Assembly: GCA_035274845.1 (NCBI GenBank) | Contig: DATENU010000019.1 | Coordinates: forward strand, 1-64,000 | Source: Chthoniobacterales bacterium | GTDB taxonomy: Bacteria > Verrucomicrobiota > Verrucomicrobiia > Chthoniobacterales > UBA10450 | Reading direction: 5' to 3' | Length of the DNA stretch: 64,000 nucleotides | In this document: piece after piece, positions 1-8,793 of the stretch | Layout: the number at the start of each line of letters is the position of its first letter | How positions within the stretch are numbered: the first letter of the stretch is position 1 | Translations under genes and position numbers: made by a program | Notes under the pieces: model-generated | What the model was told of the DNA's origin: nothing | What the model saw: the letters and a program-made list of their open reading frames with translations, nothing else | Database searches by the model: none

Positions 1-1
1 C

Positions 2-3000
2 GAGAAACGCATGTTGCAGGAAGCCGTTGACGCTTTGTTCGATAACGGCAGGCACGGTCGCGCCGTGACCGGCGCAGGCAATCGTCCGCTCAAATCGCTG
101 AGCGATATGCTCAAGGGCAAGGGCGGCCGTTTCCGTCAGAACTTGTTAGGCAAGCGCGTCGATTATTCCGGCCGTTCCGTCATCGTCATTGGTCCGGAGC
201 TCAAGCTCCACCAGTGCGGTCTGCCGAAGAAGATGGCGCTCGTTTTATTTGAGCCCTTCATCATTCGTCGGCTGAAAGACCTCGGCTACGTGCACACTGT
301 GCGCAGCGCGAAGAAGATGATCGAACGCCAGACGCCTGAAGTCTGGGACATTCTCGAGGAAGTGACAAAGGGCCACCCGGTTCTGTTGAACCGCGCGCCG
401 ACCCTGCACCGTCTTTCCATTCAGGCTTTTGAGCCGCAGCTCATCGAAGGTGAAGCCATCCGCATTCACCCGCTCGTTTGCACCGCCTACAACGCGGACT
501 TCGACGGCGACCAGATGGCCGTGCACGTGCCGCTCTCGGTCGAAGCCCAGATGGAAGCGCGCATGCTCATGCTCGCGCCCAATAACATTTTCTCGCCTTC
601 CAGCGGGAAGCCGATCACCACTCCGTCGCAGGACATTACGCTCGGTTGTTATTACCTGACGCAGAACCCGCGGCGTGCCGCTGGCAGCGAAAAGGAAACG
701 CGCCTGCCGCTGTTTGAGAACGCGATCGAAGTCGAATTCGCGATGGCTGACGGCAAGGTCCGCGTCCACGATCGCATCCGCTACAAGAACCCGAATTTCG
801 GAACGGAGACGGTTTACGGCAACGCGAACGATCGCGTCATCGAAACCACCGCCGGCCGCGTCATGTTCAACGAAATCTGGCCGACGGCGATGGGATTTTT
901 CAACAAGGCGGCGGGCAAGAAGCAGCTCACCGATATCATCTGGCGTTGCTATCAGGTCGCCGGCCAGCAGGGCACCGTCGAAACTCTCGATAAGCTGAAA
1001 GAGCTTGGCTTTACCTGGGCGACCAGGGCCGGCGTCTCGATCGGAATTTCGGACATGATCATTCCGAAAGAGAAAGAGACCGAACTGCAGAACGCCTACA
1101 AGTCGATCAAGACGGTGGAGCAGCAGTATCGCAAGGGCATCATCACGGACGGCGAGCGTTACAACAAGATCATCGACATCTGGACGCACGCTGGCGACGA
1201 AATCTCGAACGTCATGTTCCGCACTCTCGAGCACAACGAAGGGCGCAAGGAATTGAACCCGGTCTATTTGATGGTGGACTCGGGCGCGCGGGGCAATCGC
1301 CAGCAGGTGAAACAGCTGGCCGGCATGCGCGGATTGATGGCGAAACCTTCGGGCGAAATCATCGAGCGGCCGATTACCTCGAATTTCCGGGAAGGCTTGA
1401 GCGTGCTCGAGTATTTCATCTCGACGCACGGCGCCCGCAAGGGTCTGGCCGACACCGCTCTGAAGACGGCGGACTCCGGTTACCTCACCCGCAAACTCGT
1501 GGACGCATCCCAGGACGTGATCATCAACGAGATGGATTGCGGAACGGTCAACGGCATCACGGTTCGCTCGATTTACGAAGGCGACGAAGAAGTGGTCGAT
1601 CTTTCGACCCGCATCATCGGCCGGGTGAGCTGCGAGTCGGTGGTTGATCCCGTGACGAAGAAGAAGGTTGTGAAAGCGAACCAGCTCATCGACGAACATA
1701 TTGCCGCGGCGATCGAGAAGGTCGGCGTGGAGAGCCTGAAGATTCGCTCCGTGCTTACCTGCGAATGCGGACGCGGCGTCTGTGCGCAATGCTACGGGCG
1801 CAACCTCGCGACGGGGCAGTTCGTGAAGCTGGGCGAAGCGGTCGGCATCATTGCCGCGCAATCAATCGGCGAACCCGGCACGCAGCTGACGATGCGGACG
1901 TTCCACATCGGCGGCACGGCGAGCCAGACGTTCAAGCAGCCAATCATCAAGGCGAAGAACGACGGTACCCTGCAGTTCAACGACCTCCGCACAGTGCAGG
2001 CGCTCGACGGCAGTTGGATCGTGTTGAACAAGAACGGCTCGATCGGCGTGCATAATGCCGAAGGCCGCGAGCTCGACCGTTATAACGTCGTGATCGGTTC
2101 AGTCATCTCGAAGCCGGACGGCGCCCAGGTAAAGAAGGGGGAGACCTTCGTGCAATGGGATCCGTATAACGTTCCAATTTTGACCGACAAGAGCGGTAAA
2201 ATCGAATTCCGCGACATGATCGCGGGCGTAACGATCAAGCGCGACGTCGATGAAGCGACCGGCCTGATGGGCACCGTCATCATCGAGCACAAGGAAGATT
2301 TGCACCCGCAGATCGTGGTGGTCGGCGAGAAGAAGGAAGTGCTCGCGAGCTATTCCATTCCGGCGGGAGCCCACGTCATCGTCGAGGAAGGCCAGAAGAT
2401 TCGGGCCGGCGCCTTGCTCGCCAAGACGCCTCGAAAGATTGCCAAAACCAAGGACATCACCGGCGGTCTGCCGCGGGTGGCCGAACTCTTCGAAGCGCGC
2501 CGTCCGAAAGACGCGGCGGAGATCGCGAAGATCGACGGCACCGTGGAAATGGGCGGGACAGTTCGCGGCAAGCGGAAGCTTATTCTCAAGGACCCCGAAA
2601 CCGGCGCCGAAGAGGAACACCTTATCTCGCTGACCAAGCACATCATTGTTTTCAAGGGCGACTTCGTGAAGAAGGGCCAGCAGCTCACGGAAGGTCCTGT
2701 TGTGCCGCACGAAATCCTCGAGGTCTGCGGACCGCAGGATTTGCAGGAGCACCTCGTCAACGAAGTGCAGGAAGTCTATCGTCTCCAGGGGGTGGAAATT
2801 AACGACAAGCACATCGAGATCATCGTTCGCCAGATGTTGCGGAAAGTGAAGATCACCGATCCGGGCGACACCTCGCTCCTCTGGGGCGACCAGGTGGACC
2901 GCCTCGATTTCGAAGCGGAGAACTCCAAGGTCGTGGAGCAGGGCGGCAAGCCCGCGGAAGCGACTCCGGTTCTGCTCGGCATCACCAAGGCCTCGCTCGA

Positions 3001-3238
3001 GACCGACAGCTTCATCTCGGCGGCGTCGTTCCAGGATACCACGCGCGTTCTGACCGAAGCGGCCACGTTGGGCAAGGTCGATCGTCTCCGCGGCTTCAAG
3101 GAAAACGTCATCATGGGCCATCTCATCCCGGCGGGCACAGGCTTCCCGGCGGTGCGCGAGATCAAACTCGTGGAGCTCGGCGAGCAAGTCGGGACTTCGC
3201 TGGTCGAGGAACCCGAAGCGCGGCCGGCGCTCGGATAG
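2..3238 (+). CDS. rpoC: RNA polymerase subunit beta' (5'-truncated by window edge)
   Basis: Catalytic beta' subunit of RNA polymerase. The frame is open from base 2 ([16 protein letters not shown]), which is internal in known RpoC proteins, so the real start lies before the window and the Met at base 11 is not the start. Landmarks seen: the [17 protein letters not shown] block, the active-site Mg-binding motif NADFDGDQM near 490-520 with its three Asp, the zinc cluster [11 protein letters not shown] near 1759-1791, and the segment [18 protein letters not shown] near 1860-1915 that carries the trigger helix. The C-terminus ends normally (TAG at 3236). rpoB is expected just upstream. A long antisense frame within it is a codon-bias shadow. 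Confidence 0.98.
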   Translation, partial: EKRMLQEAVDALFDNGRHGRAVTGAGNRPLKSLSDMLKGKGGRFRQNLLGKRVDYSGRSVIVIGPELKLHQCGLPKKMALVLFEPFIIRRLKDLGYVHTVRSAKKMIERQTPEVWDILEEVTKGHPVLLNRAPTLHRLSIQAFEPQLIEGEAIRIHPLVCTAYNADFDGDQMAVHVPLSVEAQMEARMLMLAPNNIFSPSSGKPITTPSQDITLGCYYLTQNPRRAAGSEKETRLPLFENAIEVEFAMADGKVRVHDRIRYKNPNFGTETVYGNANDRVIETTAGRVMFNEIWPTAMGFFNKAAGKKQLTDIIWRCYQVAGQQGTVETLDKLKELGFTWATRAGVSIGISDMIIPKEKETELQNAYKSIKTVEQQYRKGIITDGERYNKIIDIWTHAGDEISNVMFRTLEHNEGRKELNPVYLMVDSGARGNRQQVKQLAGMRGLMAKPSGEIIERPITSNFREGLSVLEYFISTHGARKGLADTALKTADSGYLTRKLVDASQDVIINEMDCGTVNGITVRSIYEGDEEVVDLSTRIIGRVSCESVVDPVTKKKVVKANQLIDEHIAAAIEKVGVESLKIRSVLTCECGRGVCAQCYGRNLATGQFVKLGEAVGIIAAQSIGEPGTQLTMRTFHIGGTASQTFKQPIIKAKNDGTLQFNDLRTVQALDGSWIVLNKNGSIGVHNAEGRELDRYNVVIGSVISKPDGAQVKKGETFVQWDPYNVPILTDKSGKIEFRDMIAGVTIKRDVDEATGLMGTVIIEHKEDLHPQIVVVGEKKEVLASYSIPAGAHVIVEEGQKIRAGALLAKTPRKIAKTKDITGGLPRVAELFEARRPKDAAEIAKIDGTVEMGGTVRGKRKLILKDPETGAEEEHLISLTKHIIVFKGDFVKKGQQLTEGPVVPHEILEVCGPQDLQEHLVNEVQEVYRLQGVEINDKHIEIIVRQMLRKVKITDPGDTSLLWGDQVDRLDFEAENSKVVEQGGKPAEATPVLLGITKASLETDSFISAASFQDTTRVLTEAATLGKVDRLRGFKENVIMGHLIPAGTGFPAVREIKLVELGEQVGTSLVEEPEARPALG

Positions 3239-3326
3239 TGGGGAATTGGAGTGATGGAGTAGTGGAGTGATGCATAGCGCAAAACCCCATTACTCCAGCA
3301 CTCCATTACTCCATTTCCCCCTCCAC
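3239..3326. repeat. Imperfect inverted repeat with tandem-word arms after rpoC
   Basis: Left arm 3239-3272 and right arm about 3288-3326 are near-complementary over roughly 33 bp, with a short loop. Each arm is built from repeats of an 8-9 bp word of the type GGAGT(G/A)AT. It lies between the rpoC stop and the next start, so it could act as a terminator or transcript-stabilising hairpin. It lacks a T-run on either side. It belongs to the same structural class as the hairpins at 12773, 36557 and 50315. Confidence 0.75.
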
Positions 3327-3328
3327 TG

Positions 3329-3844
3329 ATGTCCATCGCGACCAAAACCGGTGACGAAGGCGACACCTCGCTCATGTATGGGCGCCGCGTCCCCAAGACC
3401 GATGCCCGCGTCGAAGCCTACGGATGCGTTGACGAGCTGAACTCCGCGCTCGGCCTCGCCCGGGCCGCCACCACCGATCCTTTTCTCACCGAACAAATCC
3501 TCGCTCTCCAGAAAGAGCTCGTCATCGTGATGGGCGAGCTGGCCACTGCCGCCGAAGACATGGAACGCTACCGGCGCGACGGCTTCCAGGTCACCGCCGC
3601 CGCCATGACCGATCGCCTGACCGATCTGGTCCATCAGCTCGAAAAAGGCCGCAGCTTCAAGGACTGGTCGACGCCTGGCGCCAATCCGACCGCCGCCGCC
3701 TTCGACCACGCCCGCACCACCTGTCGCCGCGCCGAGCGTCGCGTCGCCGCTCTCCTCGACACCCCGAACGTCAACCGCGAACTCCTCCGCTACCTCAACC
3801 GCCTCTCCGACGCTCTCTGGCTCCTCGCCCGCAAGGCGGAGTGA
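3329..3844 (+). CDS. PduO-type cob(I)alamin adenosyltransferase
   Basis: Transfers the adenosyl group of ATP to cob(I)alamin to make adenosylcobalamin; cytoplasmic, trimeric in the family. The protein has 171 residues, close to the usual size. The N-terminus MSIATKTGDEGDTSLMYGRRVPKTD is the family ATP-binding signature, followed by RVEAYGCVDELNSALGLAR. The C-terminal part has the RTTCRRAERRV and LNRLSDALWLLAR helices. No cobalamin riboswitch is visible in the 90 bp upstream, which is filled by the inverted repeat. No B12-dependent enzyme is encoded in the window, so its client is unknown. Confidence 0.93.
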   Translation: MSIATKTGDEGDTSLMYGRRVPKTDARVEAYGCVDELNSALGLARAATTDPFLTEQILALQKELVIVMGELATAAEDMERYRRDGFQVTAAAMTDRLTDLVHQLEKGRSFKDWSTPGANPTAAAFDHARTTCRRAERRVAALLDTPNVNRELLRYLNRLSDALWLLARKAE

Positions 3845-3845
3845 T

Positions 3846-3958
3846 CAGGGAAGTGACGCCAGGAAGTGACGTGTGATATGTGACATGAGTCTGGCGCGCC
3901 ATCTTTCACGTCACACGTCGCTTCTCTGCTCACGTCACTCGTCACATGCCCGCCAAGC
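3846..3958. repeat. Heptameric GTCACNN/NNGTGAC repeats, inverted arms
   Basis: Degenerate 7-bp words (GTGACGT, GTGATAT, GTGACAT on the left; GTCACAC, GTCACTC, GTCACAT on the right) form two inverted arms around a short centre (about 3887-3905). The element fills most of the gap between the adenosyltransferase and the next gene. It is one of several copies in 3.8-9.6 kb. Confidence 0.7.
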
Positions 3959-4052
3959 CATAGTCCCGCGACTGCGGGACGAAGGCTGGTCACTTTCGAC
4001 GTCCCGTCGAATTAGCCTTGTTAGGCCAGCGACGCCTCCATAACCTGTCGGA

Positions 4053-4526
4053 ATGAATTACACCAAGCTGTTTTGCATCCTGTTCGCGTTCGCCTTGCCG
4101 GTGGCGCTCCTGGCGCAGGGCAATGACGCCGCGAAACCGAACCCCGACCTCGAGAAGGCCATTATCAAGTTCGAGCACGACATGAGCGCCGCGCTCACCA
4201 AGCCCGACGCTGACGCTGCCGCGAAAATGCTGGCCGATTCCTTTTACGCCGTGAATCCCGACGGCACCACGCAAGGCAAAACTCAGTTCGTCGCCGATCT
4301 GAAATCACGCAAGTTCAAGCTCGAATCAAACGAGCTGGACGACATGAAAGTTCACGTCGTTACGGCCGACATGGCCATCGTCACCTATCGCAGCACCGAC
4401 AAAGGCGATTACGACGGGCACGATCTGAGCGGCCAATATCGCTGGCTCGATGTGCTCGCGAAGCGGAACGGCGCCTGGCAGTTCATCGTTTCCCAAGGCA
4501 CAAAAATCGAAGCAGCCAAGAAGTGA
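4053..4526 (+). CDS. Secreted NTF2-like/DUF4440-type protein
   Basis: 157 residues with an N-terminal signal peptide (MNYTKLFCILFAFALPVALLAQ, cleavage after LLAQ or nearby), so probably periplasmic. The mature part looks like a SnoaL/DUF4440 cone fold: an initial helix (LEKAIIKFEHDMSAALTKPDADAAAKMLADSF), a short strand with NPDGTTQGKTQF, then strands ending DVLAKRNGAWQFIVSQGTKIEAAKK. A paralogue of the same layout lies at 26878. No catalytic residue set is evident and the substrate is unknown. The ATG follows CCTGTCGGA with no clear Shine-Dalgarno. Confidence 0.82.
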   Translation: MNYTKLFCILFAFALPVALLAQGNDAAKPNPDLEKAIIKFEHDMSAALTKPDADAAAKMLADSFYAVNPDGTTQGKTQFVADLKSRKFKLESNELDDMKVHVVTADMAIVTYRSTDKGDYDGHDLSGQYRWLDVLAKRNGAWQFIVSQGTKIEAAKK

Positions 4527-4556
4527 CGTGTGACAAGTGACAAGTGACAAGTTGTT
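4525..4556. repeat. Heptamer repeat TGACAAG, left arm
   Basis: Four near-tandem copies of TGACGTG/TGACAAG directly after the 4053 gene stop; the stop codon TGA itself is the first TGA of the array. It is inverted relative to the GTCAC array at 4735-4845, with a truncated S23-type gene between them. Confidence 0.7.
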
Positions 4557-4562
4557 TGTTAG

Positions 4563-4757
4563 ATCGTCGTCCATGCAAACGAGACCCGGAACGACAAAGA
4601 CTTAGTTGTTTGGAAGAAGGCAATTGCACTGGCGAACGCGATTTATGAACTGACCTCAAAATTTCCTGGCGAAGAGAAATTTGGGCTCGTCTCGCAAATG
4701 CGACGCGCTGCCGTCTCCATCCCTCATCACGCTACATATCACACGTCACTTCCCTAA
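4563..4757 (+). pseudogene. Truncated S23/four-helix-bundle (23S rRNA IVP-type) gene
   Basis: The frame reads [20 protein letters not shown], then [20 protein letters not shown], then [12 protein letters not shown], the recognisable first half of the small four-helix-bundle family (S23, intervening-sequence protein). Intact members continue with SNIAEGxxR and two more helices. Here the frame runs into the GTCAC heptamer array and stops at 4755. No start codon is present upstream and the frame is closed by TAG at 4560. The coding match is clear; that it is a remnant rather than a very short gene is inferred from the missing second half. Confidence 0.75.
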
Positions 4758-4845
4758 TTACGTCACACTTCACTTTCCCAATCATGTCACACGTCACTCG
4801 TCACACGTCACTCTCCCCATCACGTCACATGTCACTCGTCACTTC
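4735..4845. repeat. Heptamer repeat GTCACNN, right arm
   Basis: Run of GTCAC words at roughly 7-bp spacing with interruptions (CACGTCACTT, CACGTCACTC, CATGTCACTC). It overlaps the end of the S23 remnant and the start codon region of the following secreted protein, so the array has become part of that gene's 5' end. Confidence 0.75.
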
Positions 4846-5395
4846 CGTATCCGCGGTCTTCCTGGGTCTCTCTTTGGCCTTCAGCGCCGTCGCCTCAGCG
4901 CAAACGACCCCGGCGTCCGCAATGGCGGCCGGGCTACTGCCACCGAAAGAAACTTCTCCTTCCCGGGCAGCAGAATCTCCGGCCCCGAAAGGTTCCGATC
5001 GCCAGGCAAGCATCCAGGCTGAAGTAGAAACCTTCGTCAAATCCCTCTACCGCGACATGGAGCAGGACGATCCCGGTAAAATCCTGGCCAGTTTTGCCGA
5101 CACCGTCGATTACTACAGTTACGGTCCGCAGGGCAAACCCGCCATCGCGCAACAGCTGCGCCAATACTTTTCCGCCTACCCCAGCCGCTCATTCACCGTC
5201 GGTGAAGTGAAAATAGAAGGTCCGCCCTCCAAATCCCGCAAAGTCACCGCCACCTGCGAAGTCCGTTACAAGCTCAAGGACGCCCAGGGAACGACGAGCA
5301 CCGGCCGCTCGAACGTAGAATTGGACCTCATCAAACCCGACAAAGTCATCAAAATCGTCCGCTTCAACGGAACCTCCGTTCCGGACGGGCCGTAG
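4829..5395 (+). CDS. Secreted NTF2-like protein of unknown function
   Basis: 188 residues from the ATG at 4829. The frame is open from 4784, but the extra N-terminus is translated heptamer repeat (SHVTRHTSL), so the inner Met was chosen. MSLVTSVSAVFLGLSLAFSAVASAQ is a good signal peptide. A Pro/Ala-rich linker follows, then a domain with VETFVKSLYRDMEQDDPGKILASFADTVDYYSYGPQGKPAIAQQLR, typical of SnoaL-like folds with an alternating helix and strand pattern. The initiation region itself is repeat DNA with no evident Shine-Dalgarno. No active-site signature is recognised. Confidence 0.72.
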   Translation: MSLVTSVSAVFLGLSLAFSAVASAQTTPASAMAAGLLPPKETSPSRAAESPAPKGSDRQASIQAEVETFVKSLYRDMEQDDPGKILASFADTVDYYSYGPQGKPAIAQQLRQYFSAYPSRSFTVGEVKIEGPPSKSRKVTATCEVRYKLKDAQGTTSTGRSNVELDLIKPDKVIKIVRFNGTSVPDGP

Positions 5396-5450
5396 GGTCC
5401 GACTTTGTCGGGAGGCAGAGCGCGGAAGGCGGACGCCGGAGATTCACACC

Positions 5451-5497
5451 ACACGTTCGCCCGCCTGAGGCGGGACGAACCCGCCGTGGTGGGTCAC
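5451..5497. repeat. Dispersed repeat, copy 1 (inverse of 8637-8674)
   Basis: ACACGTTCGC followed by a centre that differs (CCGCCTGAGGCGG here, itself a small hairpin) and then GACGAACCCGCCGTGGTGGGTCAC. The same two blocks occur in reverse orientation at 8637-8674. Confidence 0.7.
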
Positions 5498-5508
5498 TTT
5501 CCCAGAAG

Positions 5509-6666
5509 TCACCGCCGCGCCGACTTCGCCCGGTACCGCAGGATCAGAGTTCGTTCGGGCTGGCCAAACACGCCGGTTGTGCCCACAGCCCAGAGCGTCC
5601 CTTTTGAGGTGACGGCAATGCCCTGCAGTCGATTACTGGAAGATTCGGGATTCGGGCTGGGGACAGACGTCCAGGCCGATCCATTCCAATGTTCCGTCAG
5701 CGTTTTCTGAACGCTGTCCTGGTTAAACTGGCCCGTCGTCCAGATGTCGCCGCTGGAGGCGGCGACGATCCCGACCAGCACTTCGTTGAGCGCATTACTC
5801 AACGCCGGGGTCAGCATTACACTCCAGCTCAAACCATTCCAATGAAGGGCCAGCGTCTTCGAACTCCCGGCCGCACCCACCGCCCAAACGTCGTTAGCCG
5901 AAATGGCCGCAACCCCATACAAACTGTTGTTTCCGGTGCTGTCGTTCGGACTGGCCACCACCATCCAGTTCGAACCATCCCAGTGCAGCGTCAAGGTGCG
6001 GCTACTACTGTATCCAACCCTGGTTCTGCCCGTGGCCCAGATATCATTCGAGGCGATGGCATCGACCGCATAGAGGATGTCATCCCCAACCGAGGGGCTG
6101 GGCACGATCTGCCAGTTTGCCCCGTCCCAATGCATCGTCAGAGACTGGTTGTTGAAATTGCTGTCGATCGAGTAGCCCACGGCCCAAATGTCGTTAAGCG
6201 CCACCACCGAGATCGCATTCAAGATACAGGAGCTGCCCGCGACATTGGGGCTGGGAACGATGCTCCAGAGCGAAGGCGTGCCTCCCGCTGAATGCTCAAT
6301 AAGCGTGCTGTAAGTATTTCCTCCGTTCGCCGCCTGGCCAACCGCCCAAATGTCGTTCGGGCCCGCGACGGCGACCCCATTAAGAAAATTGTTTCCGCTG
6401 GTCGCATTCGGGCTCGAGATGAGTGACCAATCGGCGCCATTCCAGTGCTCGATCACCGTTCGCCAGGCGAACAAGTCTTCATCGTAGCCGGCGCCCACCG
6501 CCCAGACATCGTCGTCCGCCGAGGCCGCCACGGCCGACAAATTATTCGCCTGGGTGCCCAGGTTTGGGCTGGGGACAACCGCCCAGCCCCCACCGGCTCC
6601 CCGGGAGCCGGCGACGAGGGCGAAGAAAACGAATGCGACGAAACACGACAGGCGAATATTTTTCAT
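5509..6666 (-). CDS. Secreted DVWAVG-repeat protein, probable beta-propeller
   Basis: 385 residues from the ATG at 6666, chosen because AAAGGAGCTC sits 6-8 bases upstream; the frame extends 26 codons further without support. The signal peptide is MKNIRLSCFVAFVFFALVAGSRG. The rest is about seven repeats of 45-50 residues, each containing variants of W-SPN, NxLxGVAVxxxNDIWAVG and LxxHWNGxxW. That periodicity fits blades of a beta-propeller. Function is unknown; binding of an extracellular ligand or a surface role is inferred. A perfect 18-bp palindrome lies 68-85 bp upstream of the start. Confidence 0.8.
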   Translation of the reverse strand: MKNIRLSCFVAFVFFALVAGSRGAGGGWAVVPSPNLGTQANNLSAVAASADDDVWAVGAGYDEDLFAWRTVIEHWNGADWSLISSPNATSGNNFLNGVAVAGPNDIWAVGQAANGGNTYSTLIEHSAGGTPSLWSIVPSPNVAGSSCILNAISVVALNDIWAVGYSIDSNFNNQSLTMHWDGANWQIVPSPSVGDDILYAVDAIASNDIWATGRTRVGYSSSRTLTLHWDGSNWMVVASPNDSTGNNSLYGVAAISANDVWAVGAAGSSKTLALHWNGLSWSVMLTPALSNALNEVLVGIVAASSGDIWTTGQFNQDSVQKTLTEHWNGSAWTSVPSPNPESSSNRLQGIAVTSKGTLWAVGTTGVFGQPERTLILRYRAKSARR

Positions 6667-6733
6667 GACGTGAGCTCCTTTCTCTTCGTTCGGGAGCGAA
6701 TCGAGCATCGCGTGCATTTGAAATGAACCCTTT

Positions 6734-6751
6734 GGTAACAACATTGTTACC
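6734..6751. promoter_or_regulatory. 18-bp perfect palindrome, operator-like
   Basis: GGTAACAA-CA-TTGTTACC, upstream of the DVWAVG gene on the minus strand. Size and symmetry fit a dimeric regulator site. The regulator is not identifiable from the window. Confidence 0.45.
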
Positions 6752-6903
6752 TTTTCCAGACATCACAATTGGAGGAGGGAATTGGCTCCGACGATGTCCC
6801 AAAGTGGCACCGACTATGATGCGAATTAGCGGCTGGAGCGGCGCTCTCTGACCATCGAAAATTGTCTTCGGTAGTCGTGTTCCTTCTTTGCCGCGCCGAC
6901 TTG

Positions 6904-6962
6904 TCTCGTCACATGTCACTTGTCACACGTCACCCGTCACCCGTCACCCGTCACACGTCATT
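6904..6962. repeat. Perfect-period heptamer array GTCACNN
   Basis: Seven to eight consecutive 7-bp units: GTCACAT, GTCACTT, GTCACAC, GTCACCC three times, GTCACAC, GTCATTT. This is the cleanest copy of the family. It is inverted relative to the array at 9566-9595, and the pair brackets the 7.0-9.55 kb genes. Confidence 0.85.
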
Positions 6963-7000
6963 TTCCTGATCATGTGTCAAAAGTGATGAATGACCCCAAC

Positions 7001-8101
7001 TCAACCAGAACTTTGAGCAAGAAAATCCCTTTCGAGCGCTCGACCGAGCTTCGAATGCCCTTCGCCAAAGTGCTTAATCAATCGCTTGAGCGCAGTTCGA
7101 CCGGCCGGCATCAAGATCAGTTTATTTAGTTGCGCCCGAACGCCAAAACGATTCTTAATCGAATTGATTGGAGCGCCGATCTTCCCCGTTATTTTCAAGA
7201 AACTAAATCCGATCTGCATAGTTGTGTCGCCGACCGGGTTCGATGAAATTAGAGCGTCAACATTCCGGCTAACGCTTTGAAACAGCTTCTCCTTCGATAG
7301 GATCTCTGCTGCATCTTCCGCAACAAATGCCTTTCGAAGTTCAGACATCCAACCGCGGAGCTCGCGATAGTCTTCTCGGAGGGCGATCGCCCTCGTTATG
7401 ATGTCGTTGACGTCTGTTGATTCGGCTAGAACTTCCGCCGCAACGGGCGGAAGAAGAAAGCTGGAGAAAAAGCCTGTTTCGTCGACGCGTCGGTAAATTT
7501 TTACCCGCTCTCCTTGGATAAAACCCATAAGCTTGGCGTTGGTATTAACTGGCCCCTCCAAAAATTGTGCACGGGCGAATAAATGCGCTCGCGTGGGATG
7601 GGGAACATACGGCACGCGCAGGAAATCCGCCCGTGCCAACCCGCCTGCGCCGCCCCAAAGAACTTGTGACAGGAAGTTATGGATTGGCCTGCCTGTTTTC
7701 TCATGACTTTGTTTATTCTCGTTGTGCCGTTGACGAACTGAGTCCGAGACGCATAACTCTTCTGCCATCGCCTCGCGCTTCTCTGCCCAATCATCTATAG
7801 CCTTTCGCAAAGGCTTCGGTACGAGAACTTGACTGTCTTCAATCCTCCGTATGGATTCGAACTCACGCCATGCACCGACGAAGTCGGCATCGACCAAAAG
7901 CTGGTCTACTAAAACGATATTGGTGATTAGCTGGCAGAGGGCCTTTAGGCGAACAACGTCCGCAGAAACTTCTTGATAGCCGAAAGATTCGCCGTCGTCT
8001 GAAAACCACAAATGGTGGGCCTTGTCGCCTCTAAGTCCTTCAGCAAGGAGCTCCCCAGCCTCTTGGAGGCTCCAATTGTCGACCAGTACACTTGTGGGCA
8101 T
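7001..8101 (-). CDS. Hypothetical protein, 366 aa
   Basis: I do not recognise the family. The protein is soluble-looking with no signal peptide or membrane segment. It is largely helical, with a charged central region (WAEKREAMAEELCVSDSVRQRHNENKQSHEK), a segment FLRVPYVPHPTRAHLFARAQFLEG, and a basic C-terminus (NRFGVRAQLNKLILMPAGRTALKRLIKHFGEG). The start at 8101 has no strong Shine-Dalgarno. By eye the base composition is less GC-rich than the neighbouring housekeeping genes. With the flanking inverted heptamer arrays that hints at acquired DNA, but this is inference. Confidence 0.7.
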   Translation of the reverse strand: MPTSVLVDNWSLQEAGELLAEGLRGDKAHHLWFSDDGESFGYQEVSADVVRLKALCQLITNIVLVDQLLVDADFVGAWREFESIRRIEDSQVLVPKPLRKAIDDWAEKREAMAEELCVSDSVRQRHNENKQSHEKTGRPIHNFLSQVLWGGAGGLARADFLRVPYVPHPTRAHLFARAQFLEGPVNTNAKLMGFIQGERVKIYRRVDETGFFSSFLLPPVAAEVLAESTDVNDIITRAIALREDYRELRGWMSELRKAFVAEDAAEILSKEKLFQSVSRNVDALISSNPVGDTTMQIGFSFLKITGKIGAPINSIKNRFGVRAQLNKLILMPAGRTALKRLIKHFGEGHSKLGRALERDFLAQSSG

Positions 8102-8296
8102 AAGTGAATGTGTATCAAGCTTTGAACCTGCAAGACCACATCAGGCTTTGATTGGAACGTCACGCCTCCTCCAAATACCGTCTGCGACAATAAGCGTACT
8201 CCGGAGGGTCATTCGTCGTATTTAGGGGTGGGCATGATCTTATTTTTTCAAATCATTCGCAATCTCGGCGAACTGTGCGAGGGCGGCTTACGCTCA

Positions 8297-8500
8297 CTAA
8301 TCTTGATGCCGCCGCCGCATGCAATCGCGTGCGAAACGTTCAAATGCAGCCCATTTCAGATAATGCTTCGTTTGTTCTTCCTCCACGATTTCCTCCAAGA
8401 CTTCCCAAAGCTTTGAGACAGGGACGTGCCAAATCTCAATAATCTCCTTTCGCTTGGTGAAGCGCAGGAGTCGCGCAAACTCATCCATCCTGCCACACAC
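8297..8500 (-). CDS. Small hypothetical protein, possibly 5'-truncated
   Basis: 67 residues from a GTG at 8500. The same frame stays open upstream to a stop at 8615 and still reads like protein (RKALFKRRDKKGRGWTPEQK, then EDAKN), but offers no start codon before the repeat-rich DNA at 8637. The product is charged and helical (KLWEVLEEIVEEEQTKHYLKWAAFERFARDCMRRR). It may be the 3' part of a gene cut by the repeat, or a gene using the GTG. No family recognised. Confidence 0.5.
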   Translation of the reverse strand: MCGRMDEFARLLRFTKRKEIIEIWHVPVSKLWEVLEEIVEEEQTKHYLKWAAFERFARDCMRRRHQD

Positions 8501-8636
8501 ATTTTTCGCATCTTCCTTTTGCTCTGGGGTCCAGCCGCGACCTTTCTTGTCCCGGCGCTTAAAAAGGGCTTTTCGAATTCGATATTTAGCGAAGAAAGCG
8601 GGGGAAAGGAAGAATTAAGACGCGGCCCTGGGACAT

Positions 8637-8735
8637 GTGACCCACCACGGCGGGTTCGTCTAATGCGAACGTGTGACGTGATGAGGGAGCGGGGCGAAGC
8701 CTGTGACGTGTGACAAGTGACGTGGTGGGGAGCGG
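8637..8735. repeat. Dispersed repeat copy 2 plus heptamers
   Basis: 8637-8674 is the reverse-complement copy of 5451-5497. It continues into TGACGTG and TGACAAG words up to about 8735. Located between the small 8297 ORF and the NERD gene; it probably includes the 5' leader of the latter. Confidence 0.65.
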
Positions 8736-8793
8736 GACGCGAAGCACGGCATTTGCCTGCGCTTCTGGCACGGATTTCGCAGTAAAGGCCGGC

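Noticed and set aside
245-1861. 538-codon minus-strand frame across rpoC
   Set aside because: Antisense shadow of rpoC; Arg/His/Asp-rich with no domain, and the plus strand is unmistakable RpoC.
3329-3844. Cobalamin riboswitch before the adenosyltransferase
   Set aside because: The upstream gap is under 100 bp and is filled by a tandem-word inverted repeat; no B12-box is visible.
6904-6962. CRISPR-like periodic repeat
   Set aside because: Period is only 7 bp with no spacers; it is a short tandem repeat.
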